A stretch of DNA of 64,000 bases from Macrococcus brunensis (GTDB lineage Bacteria > Bacillota > Bacilli > Staphylococcales > Staphylococcaceae): the NCBI RefSeq assembly GCF_004359615.1, contig NZ_SCWA01000009.1:25507-89506 (forward strand), given 5' to 3'. Both the position numbers and the translations under genes were made by a program. Below, one piece after another: positions 46,979-57,065 of this stretch. Below the pieces are notes generated by a model that saw only the letters and a list, made by a program, of their open reading frames with translations, was not told the origin of the DNA and did no database searches. The stretch's first letter is position 1. Every line of letters starts with the position of its first letter.

Positions 46979-47536
46979 TTATCCACGAGAGACGTAAGAA
47001 CCGTCAGTTGTATTGATGATTAATAAGTCACCTTGGTTAACGAATAAAGGCACATTGAGTGTATAGCCTGTCTCAACTGTAGCAGCTTTAGTCGCACCTT
47101 GTGCTGTATCACCTTTGATACCTGGTTCTGTTTCAGTGACTTCAAGTGTCACTGTGTTAGGGAGTTCAACACCCAGAGTTTCTCCCTGGTAGCTTTGAAT
47201 ATGAACTTCCATGTTCTCTTTAAGGAACTTCAGTTCATGTGACAGGTTTGCTTCAGGCAGTTCTGTCTGGTCATATGTTTCAGTGTCCATGAAGACATGA
47301 GAATCTCCGCTTGCATAAAGGTACTGCATTCTGCGGTTGTCAATTTGTGCTTTACCGACCTTTTCACCTGCACGGAATGTCTTCTCCTGAATAGCACCTG
47401 TACGTAAGTTTCTCAGTTTAGAACGAACAAACGCCGCTCCTTTACCTGGTTTTACGTGCTGGAACTCAAGTACACGCCAGATACCGTTATCTACTTCGAT
47501 TGTTAAACCTGTTTTAAAATCATTAACTGAAATCAT
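46979..47536 (-). CDS. efp: Translation elongation factor P
   Basis: Relieves ribosome stalling at polyproline. 185 residues in three beta-barrel domains. The tip loop is KPGKGAA with Lys32, the residue modified in Bacillus. The KOW-like start and C-terminal [17 protein letters not shown] are typical. Located after pepQ with 24 bp spacing, as in B. subtilis. Confidence 0.96.
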   Translation of the reverse strand: MISVNDFKTGLTIEVDNGIWRVLEFQHVKPGKGAAFVRSKLRNLRTGAIQEKTFRAGEKVGKAQIDNRRMQYLYASGDSHVFMDTETYDQTELPEANLSHELKFLKENMEVHIQSYQGETLGVELPNTVTLEVTETEPGIKGDTAQGATKAATVETGYTLNVPLFVNQGDLLIINTTDGSYVSRG

Positions 47537-47560
47537 GAGTAATCCTCCTAAATTTGCTTT

Positions 47561-48610
47561 CTATAAAATAATAAGGTCTTTTGAAGAATGTGTAAAGCGC
47601 TTTAGTCCACTTTCAGTCACTAAAACATCATCTTCAATACGAACGCCGCCTAATCCTTCGACGTAGATACCCGGCTCAAGTGTGACGCACATATTAGGTT
47701 CAAGCTGCACATCTGAAGCCATGGACAGTCCCGGTCCCTCATGCACCTCGAGTCCGATACCATGGCCAAGTGAATGGCCGAATGCTTCACCATACCCTGC
47801 ATCTGCAATAATCTGCCTTGCAATTTGATCTGCATCACGGCCCGTCATGCCTGATTGAATCGTTTCAAGTGCAGTCACTTGAGCTTTAAGAACGATATCA
47901 TAAATCTGACGCATCTCTTCCAGTGGTTCACCTACTGAAAGCGTACGAGTGATATCAGATATATAGCCATTATAGATAGCACCATAGTCCAGTGTAATCA
48001 TCTCGCCTTGTTCAATCACTTTACTGGACGCCACACCGTGTGGCAGCGCGCCTCTGACCCCTGATGCCACAATGGTATCAAACGAAGAACCGCTGGCACC
48101 TTGTTTACGCATAAACATCTCAAGTTCATTGCTGACTTCAAGCTCTGTTTTACCTGCCTGGATAAATGTCTGAATATGTTCATATGCTTGGTCAGCAATA
48201 TCTGCTGCCTGCTGAATGATTTCGATTTCAAAAGGTTCCTTAACCATACGGATTTTTTCGACTTCTCCAGCGATGTCGACAAGCTCAGTCTGCTGGCTGA
48301 GTGCCTGATACTGCTGGAACGTTATCAGGTCTCCTTCAAAACCGGCACTTTTTATATTTCTGTCGTGCAGAACGGTCTTAATCGTATCCAGTAACCCTCC
48401 GCTTTGCTTGATAATCGTGAAGTCAGTCTGTTCCGTTGCCTGACTGATATAACGGAAGTCAGTAATCAGTAAGTTTTCTTCTCTAGTCATCACAAGTGCA
48501 CCACTTGAACCTGTGAATAATGATAAGTAGCGTCTGTTATACGGTGAAAGAATAATGACTGCTTCAATCTTTTTATCAGCGAGCAGTTGTTGTATTTTAT
48601 CAAATTTCAT
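47561..48610 (-). CDS. Xaa-Pro dipeptidase/aminopeptidase (M24)
   Basis: Metallopeptidase of the pita-bread fold cleaving X-Pro bonds; B. subtilis YqhT is the syntenic equivalent. 349 residues from ATG 48610 (GGGGGATAAAT upstream). Metal ligands appear in LDYGAIYNGYISDITRT, GHSLGHGIGLEVHE, LEPGIY and GVRIEDD. Upstream of efp in the same direction, so proline handling and EF-P may be co-expressed. Confidence 0.9.
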   Translation of the reverse strand: MKFDKIQQLLADKKIEAVIILSPYNRRYLSLFTGSSGALVMTREENLLITDFRYISQATEQTDFTIIKQSGGLLDTIKTVLHDRNIKSAGFEGDLITFQQYQALSQQTELVDIAGEVEKIRMVKEPFEIEIIQQAADIADQAYEHIQTFIQAGKTELEVSNELEMFMRKQGASGSSFDTIVASGVRGALPHGVASSKVIEQGEMITLDYGAIYNGYISDITRTLSVGEPLEEMRQIYDIVLKAQVTALETIQSGMTGRDADQIARQIIADAGYGEAFGHSLGHGIGLEVHEGPGLSMASDVQLEPNMCVTLEPGIYVEGLGGVRIEDDVLVTESGLKRFTHSSKDLIIL

Positions 48611-48664
48611 ATTTATCCCCCATGTCTGAAAATTCTGTCTCATTATATGATAACATACTGGAGG

Positions 48665-49495
48665 CTAGCGTCTATAGGTCCATTCATCACTCATATACTT
48701 ATCAGCAATACTGTAGACTTCTTCCAGCTGTTCATTAGTAAGGTCGTAAGGAACGAGTTCGATATTCAGTGCTTTTTCAAAGCCTTTATAAAATGCCTCT
48801 TCCATCTCCTCTATTGTCACGTGTCGGTCAGATAAATCATTAATAGCAACCGCTTTATCGCTGAAAGCATGCTGCATTTTTTCCCGCATTCTCGGATTCT
48901 GATAGATAAACAGATCGAATAGTTCATCAACATCAATATCCTGTAAAATTGAACCATGCTGCAGGATGACCCCTTTTTGTCTTGTCTGTGCACTTCCTGC
49001 TACCTTTCTGCCTTCAACGACCAGTTCATACCAGCTCGGTGCATCAAAACAGACAGAGCTTCTTGGATCCTTCAGTTTGGCACGCTGTTCTTCTGTTCTC
49101 GGTATAGCGAATTCAGCGTCGAATCCCAGTGCTCTGAATCCTTCAAGTAAGCCACCTGAAATGACACGATAAGCTTCTGTCACCGTCTGCGGCATATCAG
49201 GATGAGATTCCGGCACAACAACAGAATAAGTGAGCTCTTTATCATGCAGAACTCCTCGGCCACCTGTTGTTCTTCTGACGAGACCAATACCATTCGCCTT
49301 CACTTTTTCAATATCGATTTCTTTCTTCAATTTCTGGAAATAACCGATAGACAACGTTCTCGGATTCCAGCCGTAGAAGCGGATGACAGGCTGCATTTTG
49401 CCTTCTGACACCCAGTTCAACAATGCTTCATCTAAAGCCATATTGAAATATGGATTTTGTTTTTTTGTATTGATAAACAACCACTTTTCAGTCAT
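48665..49495 (-). CDS. lipM: Octanoyl transferase LipM (octanoyl-[ACP]:GcvH)
   Basis: First step of lipoate assembly, moving octanoate from ACP to the glycine cleavage H protein. 276 residues with [12 protein letters not shown] (about 74-85), the acyl-thioester Cys149 in [13 protein letters not shown], and Lys164 in GRKVAGSAQ. The cysteine in that position and the neighbourhood (rhodanese-like, gcv genes) indicate LipM rather than LplA or LipL. Confidence 0.9.
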   Translation of the reverse strand: MTEKWLFINTKKQNPYFNMALDEALLNWVSEGKMQPVIRFYGWNPRTLSIGYFQKLKKEIDIEKVKANGIGLVRRTTGGRGVLHDKELTYSVVVPESHPDMPQTVTEAYRVISGGLLEGFRALGFDAEFAIPRTEEQRAKLKDPRSSVCFDAPSWYELVVEGRKVAGSAQTRQKGVILQHGSILQDIDVDELFDLFIYQNPRMREKMQHAFSDKAVAINDLSDRHVTIEEMEEAFYKGFEKALNIELVPYDLTNEQLEEVYSIADKYMSDEWTYRR

Positions 49496-49530
49496 AAAAC
49501 CATCCTTATTGTAAATAGAGTAAATTAACT

Positions 49531-49559
49531 TTGAAATACGTGATATTAATCTTTATAAT
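49531..49559 (+). promoter_or_regulatory. Sigma-A promoter of the rhodanese-like gene
   Basis: TTGAAA, 17 bases, TATAAT; 30 bases before the ATG. Good consensus match. Confidence 0.7.
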
Positions 49560-49589
49560 GATATTATGCTATTTTGAGGAGGAAACAGA

Positions 49590-49973
49590 ATGACAGTATG
49601 GATTATTCTTGGAATCATCCTTCTTGCACTTATCATCTATATCGCGATTAGTTACAATATCAATCGTAAATCTGTTACAGAACTAAGTCAAGATGACTTT
49701 CAGGCAGGGCTTCGCCGTGCTCAAGTTATCGATTTACGTGAAAAAGCAGATTATGAATACGGTCATATCATAGGTGCGAGAAATATTCCAATGAGCATTT
49801 TCCGGACACGTATGCTTGGCCTGCGTAAAGATCAGCCGATTTATTTCATCGATAAAAATGGTGTCTCAAGCTACCGTGCAGCACGCATGCTGAAAAAGAA
49901 CGGCTATGAACATCTTTTCATGTTAAAAGGCGGCTATAAGGAATGGAAAGGCAGAATTAAATCGAAGAACTAA
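49590..49973 (+). CDS. Membrane-anchored rhodanese-like protein (YqhL-like)
   Basis: 127 residues: transmembrane helix 3-24, then a rhodanese fold (VIDLREKADYEYGHIIGARNIP). The active-site loop reads FIDKNGVSSYRAA; the catalytic cysteine of real sulfurtransferases (CXXGXRS) is replaced, with Asp88 at about that position, so it is probably not a sulfurtransferase. B. subtilis yqhL occupies the same spot beside lipM and gcvPB. GAGGAGG precedes the ATG. Confidence 0.85.
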   Translation: MTVWIILGIILLALIIYIAISYNINRKSVTELSQDDFQAGLRRAQVIDLREKADYEYGHIIGARNIPMSIFRTRMLGLRKDQPIYFIDKNGVSSYRAARMLKKNGYEHLFMLKGGYKEWKGRIKSKN

Positions 49974-49977
49974 AAAA

Positions 49978-50011
49978 AACTTCAATCCCTGATGTGGGAT
50001 TGAAGTTTTTT
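49978..50011. terminator. Bidirectional terminator between rhodanese-like gene and gcvPB
   Basis: AACTTCAATCCC/GGGATTGAAGTT with a 6-base loop, flanked by A and T runs. Confidence 0.9.
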
Positions 50012-50013
50012 TG

Positions 50014-51483
50014 TTACTTCTCGACTGTGCCTTCAAAACGAAGAACAGGTTTACGAGCAGCTGTTGTTTCATCTAAACGTCCGATGATTGTGTGATGTGG
50101 CGCTTCTAAAACAATATCTGGATTCTCTTCTGCTTCTTTAGCAATCTGAATCATTGTGTCACAGAATTTATCGAGTGTTTCTTTAGATTCTGTTTCAGTC
50201 GGTTCAATCATCATACATTCCTCGACGTTAAGCGGGAAGTAAATTGTTGGTGGATGGAAGTTGAAGTCAAGCAGTCTCTTCGCCATGTCTAAAGTACGGA
50301 CACCGAGTTTTTTCTGTCTCACACCACTGATGACGAATTCGTGTTTACAATGTCTGTCATATGGCAGTTCGAAGTAAGGCTGAAGACGACGCATCATGTA
50401 GTTTGCGTTCAGTACAGCAGTCTCTGAAACTTCTTTCAGGCCATCTGGACCCATTGTACGGATATACGTATAAGCACGTAAGTAAATACCGAAGTTACCA
50501 TAGAATGGTTTAACACGTCCGATAGATTGTGGACGGTCGTAATCAAATTTAAATGTATCGTTTTCTTTAACGATGTGTGGTTTTGGCAGGAACGGAATAA
50601 GATCCGCTTTCACACCAACAGGACCAGAACCTGGACCGCCACCACCGTGTGGACCCGTGAATGTTTTGTGTAAGTTTAAGTGAACAGCGTCAAAGCCCAT
50701 GTCGCCAGGACGTACTTTACTCATAATGGCATTTAAGTTTGCCCCATCATAGTATAATTTACCGCCGGCCTCATGCACGATTTCACGGATTTCTAAAATA
50801 TCTTCTTCAAAAAGACCTAATGTGTTCGGGTTTGTCAGCATGATTGCTGCTGTATCAGGACCTACAACGCGTTTTAAGTCTTCGATATCCACTAACCCTT
50901 GTTCGTTTGATTTAACAGTGACTGTTTCGAAACCTGCAACTGTTGCTGACGCCGGGTTTGTACCGTGAGCAGAGTCAGGTACGATGACTTTTGTACGCTC
51001 GTGATCACCATTTGATTCGTGGTAAGCTCTGATCATCATCAGGGCTGTCCACTCACCGTGAGCACCCGCAGCAGGCTGAAGTGTTACTTCATCCATACCC
51101 GTGATTTCCTTTAAGTGTTCCTGTAAGTCATAGATGACTTCCAGTGAACCTTGAATTGTTTTTTCGTCTTGTAATGGATGTGCCTGAGCAAACCCAGCCA
51201 TACGCGCTATACGTTCATTGATCTTTGGATTGTATTTCATTGTACAAGAACCAAGTGGATAGAAACCTGTATCAACCCCGTGGTTTTTGTTAGAAAGCTC
51301 TGTGTAGTGACGCATTAAGTCAAGTTCAGCAATTTCTGGTAACATTGCTTTTTCTTTACGGATAAACTTACTGTCCAGAATATCCTTAACTTTTTTGCCT
51401 TCTACTTCAAGAGGTGGTAATGAATATGCGAAACGATTTTCTTTAGAACGTTCGAAAATTAATGGAGTTGCTCCTTTAAGCAT
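50014..51483 (-). CDS. gcvPB: Glycine dehydrogenase (decarboxylating) subunit 2
   Basis: PLP-binding half of the split P protein of the glycine cleavage system. 489 residues from ATG 51483 (AGGTG upstream; a GTG nine bases earlier is the alternative). The PLP lysine is Lys273 in [18 protein letters not shown]. It overlaps gcvPA by 8 bases. Confidence 0.95.
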   Translation of the reverse strand: MLKGATPLIFERSKENRFAYSLPPLEVEGKKVKDILDSKFIRKEKAMLPEIAELDLMRHYTELSNKNHGVDTGFYPLGSCTMKYNPKINERIARMAGFAQAHPLQDEKTIQGSLEVIYDLQEHLKEITGMDEVTLQPAAGAHGEWTALMMIRAYHESNGDHERTKVIVPDSAHGTNPASATVAGFETVTVKSNEQGLVDIEDLKRVVGPDTAAIMLTNPNTLGLFEEDILEIREIVHEAGGKLYYDGANLNAIMSKVRPGDMGFDAVHLNLHKTFTGPHGGGGPGSGPVGVKADLIPFLPKPHIVKENDTFKFDYDRPQSIGRVKPFYGNFGIYLRAYTYIRTMGPDGLKEVSETAVLNANYMMRRLQPYFELPYDRHCKHEFVISGVRQKKLGVRTLDMAKRLLDFNFHPPTIYFPLNVEECMMIEPTETESKETLDKFCDTMIQIAKEAEENPDIVLEAPHHTIIGRLDETTAARKPVLRFEGTVEK

Positions 51484-52819
51484 TATAGGCACCTACTTTC
51501 TCAATGAATGTATCGATTTCTTCTTTCGTACGAAGCTCTGTAACAGCGATCAGCATATGTCCTTCGTATTTATCATCGATACGACCTAAGTCATAACCAC
51601 CGATAAATCCTTCTTCAAGGAGCTGCTCATTGATTTCAGGAACTGGCTTGTTGAATTTAACAACGAATTCATTGAATGAAGTGCCAGGTAAGACATTGAA
51701 TCCAGCTTCAATCATTTTGTCTTTCATATAGTTCGCTTTATAAAGGTTCTGTTCAGCCATTTCAACGACACCATTTTTACCTAATGCACTCATCGCAACA
51801 GAAGCAGCAAGGGCATTCAGCGCCTGGTTAGAACAGATATTTGAAGTCGCTTTATCACGACGGATATGCTGTTCACGAGCTTGCAGTGTTAACACGAAAC
51901 CACGTTGACCTTCGTCGTCATGTGTCTGACCGACTAAACGACCTGGCATTTTACGAGTTAACGCTTTTGTTGCAGCGAAGTAACCACAGTGTGGTCCACC
52001 TAACTGAGCAGGGATACCAAATACTTGTGCATCACCTACAACGATATCAGCACCAAATTCACCTGGAGGTGTTAATAAGCCAAGCGCTAATGGATTACTT
52101 GATACAACGAATAACGCTTTAGTGCCTTCAGTAAATGACTTGATTGCTTCTAAATCTTCAATGCTACCGAAGAAGTTCGGATATTGAACCATCACACAAG
52201 CTGTATCCGCATCGATTGCAGCTTTAAGTGCATCTAAATCTGTCACAGTATCTTTTACATCGATTTCAACGACTTCTAAATTTTGACCTTTAGCATATGT
52301 CTGAAGAACAGCACGTGACTCATCGTTTACCGCTTTAGATACAACGATTTTCTTTTTACGAGTATGACCGCAAGCAAGCATTGCCGCTTCAGCGAAAGAA
52401 GTTCCGCCATCATACATAGAAGAGTTAGCAACGTCCATTCCAGTCAGTTCAGAAATCATTGTCTGGAATTCAAAGATAGCTTGTAATTCACCTTGAGAAA
52501 TTTCAGGCTGATAAGGTGTATAAGCTGTGTAAAATTCTGAACGAGAAATTACATGGTCAACCACAATTGGCATGTAGTGATCATAAACACCTGCACCTAA
52601 GAATGATGCATGAGTTTCACTTGTAATATTTTTATTAGCAAGTGCAGACAGTTCTCTTAAAAGAGCTGTCTCTGATTTTCTTTTTCTAATATCAAGTGGA
52701 CGATCGAAACGAACTTTTTCCGGGATATCAGCAAATAATTCGTCAATTGACTGAATGCCGATTGTCTCTAACATTTCCTGCTTATCAGTTTCAGTTAATG
52801 GAATATAACGATGGCTCAT
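51476..52819 (-). CDS. gcvPA: Glycine dehydrogenase (decarboxylating) subunit 1
   Basis: N-terminal half of the split P protein; forms a heterotetramer with GcvPB and releases CO2 from glycine, passing the aminomethyl group to GcvH. 447 residues with the conserved [13 protein letters not shown] and [11 protein letters not shown]. Lies 11 bp after gcvT. Confidence 0.95.
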   Translation of the reverse strand: MSHRYIPLTETDKQEMLETIGIQSIDELFADIPEKVRFDRPLDIRKRKSETALLRELSALANKNITSETHASFLGAGVYDHYMPIVVDHVISRSEFYTAYTPYQPEISQGELQAIFEFQTMISELTGMDVANSSMYDGGTSFAEAAMLACGHTRKKKIVVSKAVNDESRAVLQTYAKGQNLEVVEIDVKDTVTDLDALKAAIDADTACVMVQYPNFFGSIEDLEAIKSFTEGTKALFVVSSNPLALGLLTPPGEFGADIVVGDAQVFGIPAQLGGPHCGYFAATKALTRKMPGRLVGQTHDDEGQRGFVLTLQAREQHIRRDKATSNICSNQALNALAASVAMSALGKNGVVEMAEQNLYKANYMKDKMIEAGFNVLPGTSFNEFVVKFNKPVPEINEQLLEEGFIGGYDLGRIDDKYEGHMLIAVTELRTKEEIDTFIEKVGAYNA

Positions 52820-52830
52820 AATCTCTCTCC

Positions 52831-53913
52831 TTAGTTTTTATGGAATGGTGTTTTTACGACTTTAGCGGGTACTTTATTTTTTCTGACTTGAACATATACT
52901 TCGTTACCAATTTCAGTTTCCTTGATATCGATTAAAGCTAATGCGATTGAACGGCCAGATGAAGGTGATTGAGTACCACTTGTCACGTAACCAATTTTCT
53001 CGTCATTTTTATTGAAGACTTCATAGTCTGTACGTGCAATACCACGTTCTAATAATTCAAGACCTGCAGAACGACGTGCTGGACCCTCTTCTTTTTGTTT
53101 AGCGATGATGTCACGGCCAATAAAGTCTCCTTTTTGTAACTTAACACTGAAGCCCATTTTTGCTTCAATTGGAGAAATGTTTGGCGTGATATCCTGACCG
53201 TGTAATGGAAGAGCAGCTTCTAAACGTAATGTATCACGAGCCCCTAAACCACAAGGAACTACTCCAGCTTCAAGTAATCCATTCCAGATATCTACTGTGT
53301 CTTGTGCATAACAATAGATTTCATAACCATGCTCACCTGTGTAACCAGATTGTGAAAGAATGACTGTTTTACCGAATAACTCGACGTCCTGGATGAAACC
53401 GAACATTTTAAGTTCACTGATGTCTACAGTGACGAGTTTTTCCATTAATTCTTTAGCTTTAGGACCTTGTACAGCAATCTGACCATACTCACTTGAGACG
53501 TTCTTCACTTCTACGCCATCAATTTTGTGGTCTGTTAACCATTTATAGTCGATGTCAGTGTTTCCTGCATTGACAACTAATAAATATTTATTATCTTCTA
53601 ACTGATAAACAACAAGATCGTCAACTACGCCACCTTGTTCATTTGTCATCATTGCATAAATAGCTTGAGACTGAGTAACTTTAGAGATGTCATTTGTCAG
53701 GACGTATTGCAGATAATCTAATGCTTTTTCGCCTTCAACTATAATCTCGCCCATGTGACTGACATCAAACATGCCGACATTTTCACGTACAGCAATATGT
53801 TCTTCTTTAATACTGGAGAATTGAACAGGCAGTGCCCAGCCAGAAAAATCAATTACTTTAGCACCATCTTCAATATATTTGTCATACAAAGGGGTTTTCT
53901 TAAGTTCTGTCAT
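52831..53913 (-). CDS. gcvT: Aminomethyltransferase (glycine cleavage T protein)
   Basis: Transfers the methylene group from aminomethyl-GcvH to tetrahydrofolate. 360 residues with FDVSHMGEI (about 49-57), TGEHGYEIY and [11 protein letters not shown]. First gene of gcvT-gcvPA-gcvPB; GGAGGAG lies before the ATG. Only 72 bp separate it from the aroK stop, too little for the tandem glycine riboswitch known from B. subtilis. GcvH and GcvL are elsewhere. Confidence 0.95.
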   Translation of the reverse strand: MTELKKTPLYDKYIEDGAKVIDFSGWALPVQFSSIKEEHIAVRENVGMFDVSHMGEIIVEGEKALDYLQYVLTNDISKVTQSQAIYAMMTNEQGGVVDDLVVYQLEDNKYLLVVNAGNTDIDYKWLTDHKIDGVEVKNVSSEYGQIAVQGPKAKELMEKLVTVDISELKMFGFIQDVELFGKTVILSQSGYTGEHGYEIYCYAQDTVDIWNGLLEAGVVPCGLGARDTLRLEAALPLHGQDITPNISPIEAKMGFSVKLQKGDFIGRDIIAKQKEEGPARRSAGLELLERGIARTDYEVFNKNDEKIGYVTSGTQSPSSGRSIALALIDIKETEIGNEVYVQVRKNKVPAKVVKTPFHKN

Positions 53914-53985
53914 TATTTCTCCTCCATTAAATGAAATTATCTTATTATTACTAATAAGACATACAGTTAAATTGTAATAAAGTGA

Positions 53986-54483
53986 CTATAACGATGCAAG
54001 ACTATCCATAATCTCTCTTACACAATCATCGACACATCTACTAGAATCTACTTGCATGAATGCGATTTCATTATATCGTGAAACTCTCCTGTTGTACAAC
54101 TCTTTAATTTGTAAAAATGTCCGGCCATTTGCGTTCGGCCGACTTTCATCATCTGTTATTCTTGAATATAATTCTTGAATATCTGTATCCAGCCAGATGT
54201 TCACTTGATTCATTTTTAGCATATGTATGTTTTCAGGAGTTTCAATGACTCCTCCCCCTGTAGCGAGTACAGCATCCTGACTCAGACATTCTTTCAGTGC
54301 ACAGACTTCAATCTGTCTGAATTTCTCCTGCCCTTCAGTTTTAAATATTTCAGCAATGCTGCGGCCGTCTTTTTCTACTATATAACTGTCGAGATCAATA
54401 AATGGCTTGTCTAATACTTGAGCAAGTCTTTTACCAATCGTTGTTTTTCCTGCGCCCATAAAGCCCACTAGTACAATCGTCAT
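53986..54483 (-). CDS. aroK: Shikimate kinase
   Basis: Phosphorylates shikimate in aromatic amino acid synthesis. 165 residues with P-loop GFMGAGKTT at 7-15, substrate Asp32 and the GGG loop at 76-78. The ATG directly follows the stop codon of the comGG-like gene (TAAATG) and its ribosome site (CAGGAGT) lies inside that gene, so aroK may be expressed as the last gene of the comG transcript as well as on its own. Confidence 0.94.
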   Translation of the reverse strand: MTIVLVGFMGAGKTTIGKRLAQVLDKPFIDLDSYIVEKDGRSIAEIFKTEGQEKFRQIEVCALKECLSQDAVLATGGGVIETPENIHMLKMNQVNIWLDTDIQELYSRITDDESRPNANGRTFLQIKELYNRRVSRYNEIAFMQVDSSRCVDDCVREIMDSLASL

Positions 54484-54660
54484 TTATTCACTCCTGATTT
54501 CTGATATGATTTCCTGATAATAATAATCTTTCAAGTTATCCAATGTATTTAATTTTACCGTATACCTGACACTATAGGAACCAACATAAAATAAAACAAT
54601 AGCTAACAGAATGAGTGCGAACGGAAACATCAGCCCATCATCTGATCTGAAAAACTTCAT
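54484..54660 (-). CDS. comGG: Short ComGG-like pseudopilin candidate
   Basis: A 58-residue frame starts at ATG 54660 with GGAGAG upstream, overlapping comGF by 23 bases and ending directly before aroK. It begins MKFFRSDDGLMFP and has one hydrophobic segment (about 12-30), the layout of a minor pseudopilin without a classical cleavage motif. It fills the comGG position of the operon. Much shorter than B. subtilis ComGG, so the symbol is positional. Confidence 0.65.
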   Translation of the reverse strand: MKFFRSDDGLMFPFALILLAIVLFYVGSYSVRYTVKLNTLDNLKDYYYQEIISEIRSE

Positions 54661-55093
54661 GAATCACTCTCCATTTATCCTGATAAGTCATTTCCAGATA
54701 AAATGAACCATTCTGCTCATAAAAGCGTGCTGACTTCACACGTTCCATCAGAATAACATAACCTGAATTTTCAGCTTTTCGAATAATTCTTAGTCCATCA
54801 AAAGAATAGTTATATGTTCTATAAGTGTCTTCTTTTGCAAGCAGTTCTTTATTGACCACTACAAGACGCATATCTTTAGTTTCTGCTATTAAATCGCGAA
54901 GACAAAGCTCAACATTGATATCATAGTTATCTTGCGCCGAAGCTTTAAAAATACTGATATTAGTGATAATAAGTGGAAACAAACTAATCAGCATGACTGC
55001 GATAGCTAAATTAAGAAGCATTTCCAGCAAAGTAAAACCCTCATCTTTTGCTGATGCAGTGGTTTTCGGTACAGAGTTCATTATTGTGCTCAT
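54638..55093 (-). CDS. comGF: Minor pseudopilin ComGF
   Basis: 151 residues from ATG 55093 (GTGAAGG upstream, inside comGE). The prepilin-type N-terminus EGFTLLEMLLNLAI is cut after Gly by ComC in this family. Later residues fit ComGF (GLRIIRKAENSGYVILMERV). The frame stays open 27 bases further upstream. Part of the DNA-uptake pseudopilus. Confidence 0.85.
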   Translation of the reverse strand: MSTIMNSVPKTTASAKDEGFTLLEMLLNLAIAVMLISLFPLIITNISIFKASAQDNYDINVELCLRDLIAETKDMRLVVVNKELLAKEDTYRTYNYSFDGLRIIRKAENSGYVILMERVKSARFYEQNGSFYLEMTYQDKWRVIHEVFQIR

Positions 55094-55274
55094 AAATGCC
55101 TTCACCCCTTCTAACTTCAATCAATACTTGCCGGTATGTCTGTAGTTCTGTATAGGAATCTCTATAATGCTGACTCATATTCTGCAGCATAGGTAAGAGC
55201 ATCATACAAATGAGTGAAGTGATAGCGAGACTGAGCATCGCATCTATTAATAAGAATGCTTTACTGGCTTTCAA
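55041..55274 (-). CDS. comGE: Minor pseudopilin ComGE
   Basis: 77 residues from TTG 55274 (GAGGAAG upstream). N-terminal hydrophobic helix with SKAFLLIDAMLSLAI, a divergent prepilin signature. It overlaps comGD by 14 bases and comGF by 53 bases. Assigned by position and profile. Confidence 0.75.
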   Translation of the reverse strand: MKASKAFLLIDAMLSLAITSLICMMLLPMLQNMSQHYRDSYTELQTYRQVLIEVRRGEGIYEHNNELCTENHCISKR

Positions 55275-55722
55275 TACGGATTCTTCCTCTCACAACTTGA
55301 AAGATTAATTGAAATCGCTGATTATTAACAAAATATGTGATGGTGGCACCTTTACTCGCAAGTTCCCCTTTAAAGGTAATGGTCGAGTTGTTTCCACTAT
55401 AAATATAGCCGTTACGAATACGATAACGCGTGTTGATGCCGAGCTGTGTCGATTTAATTAATATATCTTTTTGGCCAGGCAGAAAAGTCATTGTGATTGA
55501 TTGTCCAGTCGAAACTGCCAACGTCTGATAGTAATTGATGACTGCTAAAAGTTCCTGGTTTGTCTCATCAACGTCTGCCTTCTTCGCATCAAACAGATGA
55601 TAGCTCATCATGTTAATCATGATAAGCATGATTAACATGACGAGCAACATCTCTATATAACTGAATGCCTGATCAAGAGGCCGCAACCGCTTCACCGTTA
55701 ACGATATTGATGGTCTTGCCAT
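55261..55722 (-). CDS. comGD: Minor pseudopilin ComGD
   Basis: Up to 153 residues. The prepilin motif is QAFSYIEMLLVML (from residue 18), followed by a typical pseudopilin beta domain. The start is uncertain: the ATG at 55722 lies 50 bases inside comGC, and a GTG ten codons later is possible. Homologous S. aureus ComGD likewise has Ala-Phe at the cleavage point. Confidence 0.82.
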   Translation of the reverse strand: MARPSISLTVKRLRPLDQAFSYIEMLLVMLIMLIMINMMSYHLFDAKKADVDETNQELLAVINYYQTLAVSTGQSITMTFLPGQKDILIKSTQLGINTRYRIRNGYIYSGNNSTITFKGELASKGATITYFVNNQRFQLIFQVVRGRIRIESQ

Positions 55723-56017
55723 TCTTACACTGTGTCTGATTTTCCTTCAGAAAATCGGGCACTAAATCTTGAACATTAGTCGGTGTTTTCCCTGTCTGCA
55801 GTTTGTAAGCTTCCATCTGGCCTTGAACCATTTTGACCTGAGCGGTACATCCAGTTGACTGAACATTATCAGATTGTTTAGCGATGTTAGGGATAATAAC
55901 GATGATAAGAACTGAAATAACTAATAAAACCAAAAGCATTTCTATGAGCGTAAAACCCTCATCTGTACGAAAACTCTGCTTGACCATACCTTTAATTTTC
56001 ATTGTCATACTTTTCAT
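55673..56017 (-). CDS. comGC: Major competence pseudopilin ComGC
   Basis: 114 residues with a canonical type IV prepilin N-terminus: cleavage between Gly21 and Phe22, Glu26 at position +5 of the mature form (FTLIEMLLVLL). Cys57 and Cys97 could form the disulfide known for ComGC. The C-terminus NGEAVAAS is like the staphylococcal protein. CAGGAGGAAG precedes the ATG. Confidence 0.92.
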   Translation of the reverse strand: MKSMTMKIKGMVKQSFRTDEGFTLIEMLLVLLVISVLIIVIIPNIAKQSDNVQSTGCTAQVKMVQGQMEAYKLQTGKTPTNVQDLVPDFLKENQTQCKNGKTINIVNGEAVAAS

Positions 56018-56030
56018 ATGCTTCCTCCTG

Positions 56031-57065
56031 TTATTGGATGCCGCTCATCATTTGCAGCATCGGTAAAATGATGACCAAGTATAAAGTGATGATAAGTAAT
56101 GCAAGTAACATAAAAACAATGGGCTGTATCCACTTAATATATTGCAAGATCTGGTTTTCAAATTTCTTAAAGATATATCCTGAATAATATTTAAGTTCAA
56201 TCTCCAGTTTAGAATTTTGTTCACCATGCTGAATGAAATGAATCAGTGATGATTCAAGTAAGTTAAGACGAGTGACAGCGTCAGGAAGTGAATAACCACT
56301 CAGTAATGAGCCATCGATTTCTTCTCCGATATATTTCAGGAGCCGGTCTTTATCCTGACTTTTAAAAATCTCTATAATTTTCAGCATTGCGATACCATTC
56401 GCTAAGAAGAATGACAGTTCACTACTGACGCGGTAGGTCAGCAATTTTCGGTGCAGACTATTGATAATCGGTACGCGTTTTAGAAGCCATAGTTGACGTT
56501 CAATCTCTGCACGTCTAAAAATAAGCATATATCCTGCTACCAATAAAAAGAAAGAGACCAGCAGAATAATCAGTAATTTAGGCAGTAAAAAGAGGATGGT
56601 AGTCATAAAAGTTAGTTCTGGAGAAATAGCGATACCCATTGAATCATACATATTCTTGAACTGCGGAAGAACGGTCTGATTGACCACCATGATAAGTCCA
56701 AAGAAAATGGAGATAAGTATCAGAGGATACTGAATGGTCTTTAAAAATTGCTGCCTGCTTGTCTTCTGAGACTGATTATACTGATGGCATTCCATTAGTG
56801 ACCGATTGATATCACCATACTGCTCTGCAAAATAAACCTGTAATACGATGTGATTCTTATATTTCAGATGAGTGAGAACATCGCTGAGCGGTCTGCCATT
56901 TTCCAGCAGCAACAGACTCTCTTCTTTAATATCTCGTTTTATACCGTCGTACTGACTGAATAAAAATTGAACAGCAGCATATAAAGTAAAACCATTGTCC
57001 AGAAGCTCTGCAGTTCTGAGTAAAAAATCATCTTCGAACTGTTTTAGTCGATTAGTTGACCACAC
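56031..57065 (-). CDS. comGB: Competence pilus membrane platform protein ComGB
   Basis: GspF/PilC-type polytopic protein of 344 residues with three transmembrane segments (about 107-127, 157-187 and 315-340) and two F domains. Start GTG 57065 with GGAGAAA upstream; overlaps comGA by 14 bases. Anchors pseudopilus assembly. Confidence 0.9.
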   Translation of the reverse strand: MWSTNRLKQFEDDFLLRTAELLDNGFTLYAAVQFLFSQYDGIKRDIKEESLLLLENGRPLSDVLTHLKYKNHIVLQVYFAEQYGDINRSLMECHQYNQSQKTSRQQFLKTIQYPLILISIFFGLIMVVNQTVLPQFKNMYDSMGIAISPELTFMTTILFLLPKLLIILLVSFFLLVAGYMLIFRRAEIERQLWLLKRVPIINSLHRKLLTYRVSSELSFFLANGIAMLKIIEIFKSQDKDRLLKYIGEEIDGSLLSGYSLPDAVTRLNLLESSLIHFIQHGEQNSKLEIELKYYSGYIFKKFENQILQYIKWIQPIVFMLLALLIITLYLVIILPMLQMMSGIQ

